In this document: one piece after another, positions 1 through 10,466 of the stretch | Position numbering within the stretch: the first letter of the stretch is position 1 | Layout of the letters: the number at the start of each line of letters is the position of its first letter | Assembly (NCBI RefSeq): GCF_033568475.1 | Contig: NC_133120.1 | Coordinates: 94,134,151 to 94,198,150, forward strand | From: Henckelia pumila | Lineage: Eukaryota > Streptophyta > Magnoliopsida > Lamiales > Gesneriaceae | DNA length: 64,000 nucleotides | Direction of reading: 5' to 3' | Translations under genes and position numbers: made by a program | Notes under the pieces: model-generated | Told to the model about the DNA's origin: nothing | Seen by the model: the letters and a program-made list of their open reading frames with translations, nothing else | Databases searched by the model: none

Positions 1-2084
1 TTAAAACAATTAAATACTAATACATACATATACATGAATGAGCATGCTTAAAAATTACATAACATAACTTAACTTAAATAAACTTAAATAATATAATACA
101 TAACAATGTTGAGCAAATTAATTTTCTAACATAGCATGGTTGTATCCATAGTGTAACCTTAAATCATACATTAAATACTGATCAGCGTGGAAACCAACGT
201 ACGTGGCCGGTGACGAATCACCTCTTAAATTGGCAGTAAACTGCCCTTCAATCATATGGGGACGAATCCCCCTTAAATTGTCACACTACTTCAACTTCCA
301 ACATAAAATATTTTCTTGCTCAACCTTAAACATTAAATCATGCATAAAATATTATTTCATGAATGGATGTACTTGAATAAAATGTGTGTCCTTCATATAT
401 ATTTAATTTAATTTCTTACTAACATATAAATATTAAAATAACTTCAATGCATAAAAATAATTAAATATATAATCAGGACACATGCAAATTTTCTCATGGA
501 TGGTCTTGGACTGCTGGCCCTAACACTCAAGCCCATTTACTTAAATCTGGCCCATTAACACTGAGACTGGCCCGATAACATACTTAAGCCCAATAAAATT
601 ATTTTAAGCCCAATTAAATTAATTCAAAGCCCATAAAACATTCTAGGCCCAAATAAAATTATTTTGGGGGTCCAAATAATTTTATTTCAATTTAATTGGC
701 CCAAAAACCCATTAATTCATAAAATATTTTAAAAATAAAAAGACTCGAGCCCGTCCCGTAAAACCCGGACCCGGACCAACCTAACCCGACCCACTAACCT
801 ACTGACCCGACCCGAGCCACTCCGACCCGGCCCAGACCACTACCCGACCCAAACCCACCCAGACCACCCAACCCGACACCCCCATATTCTACCCAGCTCC
901 TCCTCGGCCGTGAGCAGCAGGCTTTGCGGCCTGCTGCCGGCCAGCTCCGGCCACCCACCGGCCGGAGCTCCGCCACCCCGACGTGACCCACGCCCGGGCG
1001 GTTCCAACGAGCCATACCTTGACCCATCTCGATCCCTACACAGTCCTAGCAAGCGACGCTTCGGAAATCCCGTAAACTTCCGACCTACTGTGCAACCATG
1101 GTTTCTCCCGATCGACCGGCTCTCAACTAAGACTTAGACCGGCCTTGGATTGACCCTACGAATCCTATCACACCTAATGAACACGAGCCAGTAGCCTAGG
1201 ACCGTCCATGCAAGGAAGAACGTGAGATGAATGAACACAAATCCACATGCTTCAATCCAACAAAACCCATCGAGTTTTTTTTTTTCTGAAAAATCTGAGA
1301 AAAATACTACTGCTCACGCACACACACATATAATCACTAATATGGCACATTAAAATGGAAAGGAACATGCCTTTGATTTTTTTTTTACGAAGATATGCGC
1401 GTGTACGGGCCTCGGGACGACGGGACGGTGAAGAATCTCCAAGAAAGCTCAAAGGAACACGGCTATGGAGGCTTGTATGTCTGCTGAAACGTGAGGATGG
1501 TGGAGGAGGATTCTGATGGTGGCGGCTAGGGGTTTGGGTCGTGGGATTAGGGAGTGATTTTTGGGTAGATGGTTAGGATAATTAAGATATGATTTGATAT
1601 AATTAAATTTGATAGATAATATACCATAAAAACACAAACTTTTAAACTTTAAAAAAAATACGTACAAATCTGATAATAATTATTAAATCTCGAAATAATC
1701 ATTTAGGCTATTTATAAAAATTAATAAAAGTCAACAAAAGGACTTATTTTGGCTAAAAATAGGCCACCAAATAAATACCTAAATAAATACTAAACTTTTC
1801 TTGGCAAAAAGTCTTAAAATAATATTTTAAGGCTCAAAAACGTATAAAATATTTTTGGCTAAATATTTTGGTATCTCGTCCGTCCACGGTCCCGTCTACG
1901 CGATCAAAACAATTAAAATACTAAAAATAGTAAAATCACTAATTATGGGTTAAATGCTTAAAAATAAATTAAATCATGCACAATTAATTCACATAATTAT
2001 TTAACTCATGACTCTAAAATTTAAATAATTAAATATCCTAATTATGCATGCGGATTTACGTATTTAAAAATACCGGGTGTTACA
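1..2084 (-). repeat. 3' LTR of Tekay-like element (partial)
   Basis: Direct repeat of 7434-9633; position 1 matches position 7434. It ends at ...TGTTACA (2084), directly next to a C-run that is the polypurine tract on the minus strand. The outer part of this LTR lies left of the window. The GC-rich middle (about 750-1200) gives several spurious short reading frames, repeated in the other LTR, and these are not genes. Confidence 0.95.
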
Positions 2085-5000
2085 ATTCTCCCCCCCCTTA
2101 AATTGAATTTCGTCCTCGAAATTAAAGTACTTTCCCGAACAACTCCGGGTAGCGAGTCCTCATGTCTGCCTCGGTCTCCCATGTAGCTTCCTCCTCTGAG
2201 TGATTCAGCCACTGGACTCTGACCATCGGTATGACCCGCGTCCTAAGCCTCCGCTCCTCCCTAGCCAAGATCCGCACTGGCCTCTCCTCATACACTAGAT
2301 CTGGTGGCAACTGCAAGGGCTCGAAATCCAACACATGCGACGGGTTGGAGACATATCTCCGAAGCATGGATACATGGAAAACGTTGTGCACTGCCGCTAG
2401 CCCTGGAGGTAGAGCTAAACGGTAGGCCAACGTGCCAACTCTCTCCAAGATCTCGAATGGCCCTATATACCTCGGATTAAGTTTGCCTCTCCGGCCAAAG
2501 CGCACTACTCCCTTCATAGGTGACACCTTCAGGAACACGTGATCACCTACAGCGAACTCCAAATCTCGTCGTCTGGCATCTGCATAACTCTTCTGCCGAC
2601 TCTGAGCAGTCCGCATCCTATCTCGAATCTGAGTCACAATGTCAGCTGTCTGCTGCACAATCTCAGGACCCAGTAAAATCCGCTCACCAACCTCATCCCA
2701 ATGCACAGGAGATCTACATCTCCTCCCATACAATGCTGCATACGGAGCCATACCTATAGACGACTGAAAGCTGTTGTTATAGGTAAACTCCACTAATGGT
2801 AGTCTAGTCTCCAAAGAGCCCCGAAAATCAATGACACAAGCTCTCAGAAGATCCTCGAGAACCTGGATCACTCTCTCAGACTGACCATCAGTCTGGGGAT
2901 GGAACGCTGTACTGAACAAAAGCCTCGTCCCCAAAGCTGTGTGCAGACTCTTTCAAAATGCTGATGTGAATCTCGGATCTCTGTCTGACACAATAGACAC
3001 TGGTATGCCATGCAATCTAACAATCTCTCTGATGTAAAGCTCTGCATACTGTGTCAAAGTATAAGTAGTCTTCACCGGCAAGAAATGAGCTGACTTGGTG
3101 AGTCTATCCACAATCACCCAAATCGCTGTGCAACCTCTTGCGCTCCTCGGTAAGCCAACCACAAAGTCCATCGTAATATTCTCCCATTTCCATTTCGGAA
3201 TAGGAAGAGGTCTAAGAAGTCCTGCTGGACGCTGATGCTCTGCCTTGACTTGCTGACAAGTCAAGCACTCTGACACCACTCTCCCGATGTCACTCTTCAT
3301 CCCGGGCCACCAATACAATAGCTGCAAGTCTTTGTACATCTTCGTACTTCCGGGGTGAATGGAGTACGGAGATGTGTGAGCCTCTGCCAAAATCTCAGCT
3401 CTCAACTGATCGACGTTCGGTACCCACATCCTACCACGGTACTGAACGATACCATCCTCCACTGTATACAAGAGGTTACCTCTAGCCTCATCTCTCTGTC
3501 TCCATCGCTGCAACTCCTCATCAGTAGACTGTCCCTCTCTAATCCGAGCTCTCAGAACTGGCTGCACCGTCAACACTGACAAGATCGGTGCATGGCCACT
3601 CGGATAACACTCCAAGCCAAATCTCTGAATCTCACTCTGTAGTGGTAACTGTACAGTCAAACATGATACCACTGACGACTTCCGACTCAACGCATCGGCC
3701 ACTACATTAGCTTTACCCGGATGGTAGCTAATGTCACAGTCATAGTCCTTCACCAACTCCAACCATCTGCGCTGTCTCATGTTCAACTCCTTCTGTGTGA
3801 AGAAGTACTTGAGACTCTTGTGGTCTGTGAAAATCTTGCACTTCTCTCCATACAGATAGTGCCTCCAGATTTTCAAAGCGAAAACCACTGCTGCTAACTC
3901 CAAGTCATGCGTCGGATAATTCTGCTCATGAATCTTCAGCTGTCTCGACGCATACGCAATAACCTTACCACACTGCATAAGCACTGCGCCTAAACCTAGT
4001 TTAGACGCGTCGGCGTACACCACTAACTCCTCGTGTGGTACTGACATCGCTAACACTGGTGCAGTAGTGAGTGCTTCCTTCAGCCGATCGAAGCTCCTCT
4101 GACAGTCTGAACTCCAGATAAACTTCGCATTCTTCTTGGTCAAGGAAGTCAAGGGTACTGCAATAGAGGAAAAACCCTTGATGAACTTCCTATAATATCC
4201 TGCCAAACCCAAGAAACTGCGAATCTCTGAAGCATTCTTCGGAATACCCCAATTCTGCACTGCCTCAACCTTAGACTGATCAACTGCAATCCCATCTCTC
4301 GAAATAATGTGGCCAAGAAATGCCACCTGCTCAAGCCAAAACTCGCACTTGCTAAACTTGGCATACAACCGATGCTCCCTCAAAGTCTGCAAGGCCGTCT
4401 GAAGATGTTGTCTATGCTCCTCGATGCTCCTAGAATAGATCAAAATATCATCAATAAAGACTATGATGAACTGATCTAGATATGGCTGAAAGACTCGGTT
4501 CATGAGATCCATGAAAACCGCTGGAGCATTGGTCATCCCAAAAGGCATCACTAAGAACTCGTAATGCCCATATCGTGTCCTGAAAGCAGTCTTGGACACA
4601 TCTGCATCTCTAACGCGCAACTGATGATAACCAGATCGCAGGTCGATCTTGGAGAACACCGAAGCTCCCTGCAACTGGTCAAATAAATCCTCTATCCTCG
4701 GCAGTGGATACTTGTTCTTCACTGTGACCCTGTTGAGCTCTCGATAATCGATGCACAGTCTCATACTGCCATCCTTCTTCTTCACAAATAACACCGGAGC
4801 TCCCCACGGAGAAAAGCTAGGACGAACAAAGCCTTTCTCTAACAACTCCTGAATCTGCTCCTTCAACTCTTTCATCTCGGTAGGAGCAAGTCTGTACGGT
4901 GACTTAGAGATAGGCACGGTGTCTGGCACTAAGTCGATGCCGAACTCCACATCTCTCACTGGTGGAATTCCTGCAACATCCTCCGAAAAGACATCCGGAA

Positions 5001-6929
5001 AGTCACGAACCACCTCTATCTCTGATAATGCTCTGCTAGATGGCTCTGAAGTCGTGACAATACTCGCTAGAAACCCCTGGCAACCCCGTCTCAACAACTT
5101 CCTCGCCTGAATAAAAGATATCACCTGAGGAATATCACTGCTCTGAGATGCATGAAAAGTGAACGGGTCGCCCACTGCAGGTCTCACTGACACTGATCTC
5201 CGACGAAAATCAATCGAAGCTCCATTGACTGTCAACCAGTCCATACCCAAAATAAGATCAAAACCACTCAAAGGCAAAACTACTACATCTGCTCGAATGG
5301 AGTGTCCCTGCAGCTCTAACTCCAGTCCTCGAATAACCTTCGAGGTAGAAATAATCTGCCCTGACGGCATAGTAACATCATACCCACTGTCACTACTCTC
5401 AGGTGTGATGCCTACCCGCCTGATAAACTCCAGGGAGATAAACGAATGCGTAGCCCCTGAATCTAACAACGCAAACGTGGGGTTGCCTCCAACTAAAATT
5501 CTCCCTGCACGCAGAAAATTCCCAACAGTTTCATACCACTACTAAATTTTTCCCCAACGAGTCACTACAAATTCTTAATTCTAATCACAAGTAAAACATG
5601 CTTCCTATTCTAACATGCAGTTAAATAACCCAAATAACAATAATTCCAAATTAAAGACTAAATTTTTAACCAAAGGAAAATTATTAAAATGCTAGGGATA
5701 AGATATACCGGTGATCAAGGAGGTGTCTGGATCTACCTTCTCTGCCTGCATCACAAACACCCTACCAGCGGTGTTCTTCTTCCTCGGGCAGTTAGCTATC
5801 TGATGCCCTGGCTCCCGACAATGGTAGCACACTCCCGCTCCCAAAAGACAAGGTCCCGAATGCATCTTCTGGCACTTCGGGCAAGTAGGATAAGCTATGG
5901 CATTAGGGGTCCCGCCCCTCTGCTGCTGCGGCCTCTGCTGCTGTGGCCTCTGCTGCTGATTCGGGCCCTTAGCCGGCCCTGTATACTGCTCTTCGCAGGA
6001 GGCTGCGAAGATGGTCGCTGGTACCCAGCCTGAAACTGCCTCTTCCCCTGCTGCTCCCTCTGGATCTCTCTCCGACCCTCCTCGGAACGCAAGGCTCTAC
6101 TGACTGCAGACTCATAAGTAAGGACGTCTGCCATACGAACATCATGCCTGATATCAGCCTTCAGGCCCTCCACAAACTGTCTCAACTTCTCCTGCGGACT
6201 ATCAACAATCAAGGGCACAAAGTGACAGCCCCTCTCGAACAGCCTCACATACTCAACCACGGCCTTGTCCCCCTGACGGAGACTCATAAACTCACGGATC
6301 ATGCGACTGCGCACATCCTCAGTAAAGTACTTGGCGTAGAAGATACGCCTAAACTCTGCCCAGGTCAGTGTAGGAAGGTGAACTCCCCTGGCTGCACCCT
6401 CCCACCAGAGCGCTGCATCACCCCGCAGCATGTACGTCGCACAGTTCACCCTGTCGGTGTCTGTGATCCCCATATAAGCAAAGATGGACTCCAGAGAGCG
6501 AATCCATCCCTCCGCCACCAAAGGATCGGTGGTACCAACAAACTCCTTGGGTCCCTTCTTCTGGAACCTCTCAGCAACGTCCTCCTCGTGGGACAACCTG
6601 GGACGAGTAGCCTGCTGCTCTAACAGAGAAGTAATCCCTGCCATCATATTTGCATTGGCCTGCTCCAATGCTGCAATAGGGTTCTGCGGAGGTGGAGGTG
6701 GAGGTGGAGGTCCCCCACGTCTGTTAACTGGTCTCGGAGGCGTTCTGCACCACCACATATTTCTTTACGTAAATCGCCATGCATAACTAAGTTGTTTAAA
6801 AGTAATGCTAACTTAAATCCAAAGAATTAAATCATACTATAAACACTTAAAACTTACAGACCGGTAGCGTGGACTTCTGAGCTCGCATAGCAGTAATGAC
6901 CCCTCCGAGGACCGTGCTCTGATACCAAC
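2085..6929 (-). mobile_element. Internal gag-pol region of Tekay-like element
   Basis: In transcription order (minus strand): gag with a proline-rich start at about 6.7 kb and a retrotransposon gag domain to about 5.9 kb; a zinc-knuckle and linker region near 5.7-5.85 kb; an aspartic protease with a DSGATHSF active-site motif near 5.45 kb; reverse transcriptase (about 4.2-4.9 kb, FIDDILIYS catalytic motif); RNase H (about 3.65-4.1 kb); integrase with the zinc-binding and DDE core (about 2.6-3.4 kb); and a C-terminal chromodomain (about 2.12-2.28 kb). Chromodomains of this class are known to steer integration toward heterochromatin. This is a fossil of a once functional element with a small number of breaks. 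Confidence 0.93.
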
Positions 6930-9633
6930 TGAAACGACCATAACTCTATAATTAATAAATAAATATGCGGAATTTTTTTATTTTTTTTATTTACTTACTA
7001 AATAAAATATGTACATATATACCCATACATATATGCACAGAATAAAAAGATTTAAAATAAATAAATAACTAAATAAACAAATAAATACTTAAATAAAAAT
7101 GCATTCTTTAAAATAAAATAAATATCTGAGTCGAATATTTAATTAAAAATACTGCATAAATAAAATGTTTAAAATTTGCATGCACTAACAATATTTCATA
7201 AAAATATTCAAAATTCCCAACCACTGAAAAATAATATAAAATGTAGCATGCTGACATAAATAAACATGCACGTGACTCAGACATCTATCACGGTCACGGG
7301 GTCACTGCATGTCTGCTCATACATCCTCGCCTCCGGTGGGTACAACATCATCCTCAACGTCCTCACCTGCACCATACCAGTGTAGTGAGCCTAGAGGCCC
7401 AACATGCTAACATAACAAGGGTTTGAAAGTAATTTAAAACAATTAAATACTAATACATACATATACATGAATGAACATGCTTAAAAATTACATAACATAA
7501 CTTAACTTAAATAAACTTAAATAATATAATACATAACAATGTTGAGCAAATTAATTTTCTAACATAGCATGGTTGTATCCATAGTGTAACCTTAAATCAT
7601 ACATTAAATACTGATCAGCGTGGAAACCAACGTACGTGGCCGGTGACGAATCACCTCTTAAATTGGCAGTAAACTGCCCTTCAATCATATGGGGACGAAT
7701 CCCCCTTAAATTGTCACACTACTTTAACTTCCAACATAAAATATTTTCTTGCTCAACCTTAAACATTAAATCATGCATAAAATATTATTTCATGAATGCA
7801 TGTACTTGAATAAAATGTGTGTCCTTCATATATATTTAATTTAATTTCTTACTAACATATAAATATTAAAATAACTTCAATGCATAAAAATAATTAAATA
7901 TATAATCAGGACACATGCAAATTTTCTCATGGATGGTCTTGGACTGCTGGCCCTAACACTCAAGCCCATTTACTTAAATCTGGCCCATTAACACTGAGAC
8001 TGGCCCGATAACATACTTAAGCCCAATAAAATTATTTTAAGCCCAATTAAATTAATTCAAAGCCCATAAAACATTCTAGGCCCAATAACAACTTAAACTG
8101 GCCCAATGGGCCCAAAAGCCCAAAGACTGGCCCAATAACTTTTATGGGCTAAAAAGCCCATAAAATTAATGGACTAACTTAATTAAAATTTTAAAAGCCC
8201 AAATAAAATTATTTTGGGGGTCCAAATAATTTTATTTCAATTTAATTGGCCCAAAAACCCATTAATTCATAAAATATTTTAAAAATAAAAAGACTCGAGC
8301 CCGTCCCGTAAAACCCGGACCCGGACCAACCTAACCCGACCCACTAACCTACTGACCCGACCCGAGCCACTCCGACCCGGCCCAGACCACTACCCGACCC
8401 AAACCCACCCAGACCACCCAACCCGACACCCCCATATTCTACCCAGCTCCTCCTCGGCCGTGAGCAGCAGGCTTTGCGGCCTGCTGCCGGCCAGCTCCGG
8501 CCACCCACCGGCCGGAGCTCTGCCACCCCGACGTGACCCACGCCCGGGCGGTTCCAACGAGCCATACCTTGACCCATCTCGATCCCTACACAGTCCTAGC
8601 GAGCGACGCTTCGGAAATCCCGTAAACTTCCGACCTACTGTGCAACCATGGTTTCTCCCGATCGGCCGGCTCTCAACTAAGACTTAGACCGGCCTTGGAT
8701 TGACCCTACGAATCCTATCACACCTAATGAACACGAGCCAGTAGCCTAGGACCGTCCATGCAAGGAAGAACGTGAGATGAATGAACACAAATCCACATGC
8801 TTTAATCCAACAAAACCCATCGAGTTTTTTTTTTCTGAAAAATCTGAGAAAAATACTACTGCTCACGCACACACACATATAATCACTAATATGGCACATT
8901 AAATTGGAAAGGAACATGCCTTTGATTTTTTTTTACGAAGATATACGCGTGTACGGGCCTCGGGACGACGGGACGGTGAAGAATCTCCAAGAAAGCTCAA
9001 AGGAACACGGCTATGGAGGCTTGTATGTCTGCTGAAACGTGAGGATGGTGGAGGAGGATTCTGATGGTGGCGGCTAGGGGTTTGGGTCGTGGGATTAGGG
9101 AGTGATTTTTGGGTAGATGGTTAGGATAATTAAGATATGATTTGATATAATTAAATTTGATAGATAATATACCATAAAATCACAAACTTTTAAACTTTAA
9201 AAAAAATACGTACAAATCTGATAATAATTATTAAATCTCGAAATAATCATTTAGGCTATTTATAAAAATTAATAAAAGTCAACAAAAGGACTTATTTTGG
9301 CTAAAAATAGGCCACCAAATAAATACCTAAATAAATACTAAACTTTTCTTGGCAAAAAGTCTTAAAATAATATTTTAAGGCTCAAAAACGTATAAAAATA
9401 TTTTTGGCTAAATATTTTGGTATCTCGTCCGTCCACGGTCCCGTCTACGCGATCAAAACAATTAAAATACTAAAAATCGTAAAATCACTAATTATGGGTT
9501 AAATGCTTAAAAATAAATTAAATCATGCACAATTAATTCACATAATTATTTAACTCATGACTCTAAAATTTAAATAATTAAATATCCTAATTATGCATGC
9601 GGATTTACGTATTTAAAAATACCGGGTGTTACA
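6930..9633 (-). repeat. 5' LTR of Tekay-like element (complete, 2704 bp)
   Basis: Begins TGAAACGACC and ends TGTTACA on the plus strand, giving the TG...CA ends expected for an LTR. The tRNA primer-binding site lies two bases from its inner end. Its right edge is only three bases from the Cassandra-like element, so one target-site copy probably overlaps that element; the other copy lies outside the window. Confidence 0.94.
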
Positions 9634-9636
9634 ATT

Positions 9637-10016
9637 TGTAACGACCCACTGTATCAAGACGAGTCTTTTCAGCGTGCTTATGTCCTCACTCACACGCACC
9701 CTGAAAAACTTTCCAGGGGATCACCCATCCTATAATTGCCTCAAGTCAAGCACGCTTAACTTTGGAGTTCTTATGTGATGAGCTCCCGAAAAGAAGATGC
9801 ACCTTCTTGATATGAGCAGTACATATGAAATCTTTTAAGCTCTCCTCAACTATGTAGTCCCATACCTACACAGTCTCAGAATCCCCTATCATTCCGGCAT
9901 GGGATCGGTTCATTCATGTCTCCCTCCGCCTAGAAGCCTACCAGGAGCCGCTCATTGTCCGTGCAACCTCTTGGCACCGGCGATCACTCCCTGCCTCTTC
10001 AGCCACGGGCGTCACA
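9637..10016 (-). repeat. 3' LTR of Cassandra-like TRIM
   Basis: 380-bp LTR paired with 10087-10466. It carries the same 5S-like block (about 9694-9822). Confidence 0.9.
9694..9822 (-). promoter_or_regulatory. 5S rRNA-derived segment in second Cassandra LTR
   Basis: Twin of 10144-10272, offset by 450 bp. The C-box region has two changes relative to its twin, and the A-box region is intact. Confidence 0.78.
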
Positions 10017-10086
10017 TGCCCACCAGCTTCCGCTTGGTTCGTCCCCGAACCATACCGTACTAAGAGAGGTCGTCTCTGATACCATT

Positions 10087-10466
10087 TGTAACGACCCACT
10101 GTATCAAGACGAGTCTTTTCAGCGTGCTTATGTCCTCACTCACACGCACCCTGAAAAACTTCCCAGGGGGTCACCCATCCTATAATTGCCCCAAGTCAAG
10201 CACGCTTAACTTTGGAGTTCTTATGTGATGAGCTCCCGAAAAGAAGATGCACCTTCTTGATATGAGCAGTACATATGAAATCTTTTAAGCTCTCCTCAAC
10301 TATGTAGTCCCATACCTACACAGTCTCAGAATCCCCTCTCATTCCGGCACGGGATCGGTTCATTCATGTCTCCCTCCGCCTAGAAGCCTACCAAGAGCCG
10401 CTCATTGTCCGTGCAACCTCTTGGCACCGGTGATCACTCCCTGCCTCTTCAGCCACGGGCGTCACA
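10087..10466 (-). repeat. 5' LTR of Cassandra-like TRIM
   Basis: 380-bp LTR next to the primer-binding site. It joins Tat-element reverse transcriptase/RNase H coding sequence at 10467, so the TRIM sits inside, or at a broken end of, that Gypsy element. Confidence 0.9.
10144..10272 (-). promoter_or_regulatory. 5S rRNA-derived segment in the Cassandra LTR
   Basis: Read on the minus strand, this block follows plant 5S rRNA. It contains AACTCC, then AAGTTAAGCGTGCTTG (10197-10212; the 5S A-box region), then GGATGGGTGACC and CCTGGGAAG (10159-10180; the C-box region), in the right order and at about the right spacing. In real 5S genes these internal boxes bind TFIIIA/TFIIIC for Pol III. A TTTTT run (10154-10158) follows the C-box directly and could stop Pol III early. 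The twin block is at 9694-9822. Similarity is seen directly; promoter activity is inferred from what is known of Cassandra. Confidence 0.8.

Larger units (their letters stand above)
1..9633 (-). mobile_element. Ty3/Gypsy chromovirus, Tekay-like, runs off left edge
   Basis: LTR retrotransposon fossil in minus orientation with two long direct LTRs (partial copy 1-2084, complete copy 6930-9633, about 2.7 kb) around a 4.85-kb internal region. The LTRs have TG...CA ends. A primer-binding site matching the initiator-Met tRNA type (TGGTATCAGAGC on the minus strand, 6916-6927) lies just inside the 5' LTR, and a purine-rich tract (minus strand, about 2085-2100) lies just inside the 3' LTR. The internal part encodes gag, protease, reverse transcriptase, RNase H, integrase and a C-terminal chromodomain, which with the long LTRs points to the Tekay/Del chromovirus lineage. 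Its coding part looks almost complete but broken at a few places. The LTRs differ by roughly 11 substitutions over about 2 kb plus one block of about 0.1 kb, so the insertion is young, a few hundred thousand years at usual plant rates (inference). Confidence 0.93.
9637..10466 (-). mobile_element. Cassandra-like TRIM (5S-bearing miniature LTR element)
   Basis: Two direct repeats of exactly 380 bp (9637-10016 and 10087-10466), each TGTAACG...GTCACA, flank an internal part of only 70 bp. The internal part has, on the minus strand, a Met-tRNA-type primer-binding site (TGGTATCAGAGA, 10074-10085, next to the 5' LTR) and a short purine-rich tract next to the 3' LTR. There is no coding capacity. This is the structure of a terminal-repeat retrotransposon in miniature. 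Each LTR holds a segment very like plant 5S rRNA, which is the hallmark of Cassandra. Such elements depend on proteins from other LTR elements. The LTRs differ at about 7 of 380 sites, so it is older than the Tekay copy beside it. No matching 5-bp target duplication is visible. Confidence 0.9.

Noticed and set aside
794-1137. Open frames of 70-77 codons on both strands, repeated at 8344-8687
   Set aside because: They lie inside the two Tekay LTRs, in GC-rich non-coding sequence, and occur on opposite strands at once.
10144-10272. Genuine 5S rRNA gene
   Set aside because: Only the internal boxes match well; the ends diverge, a T-run interrupts it, and it sits twice in LTRs of a TRIM.
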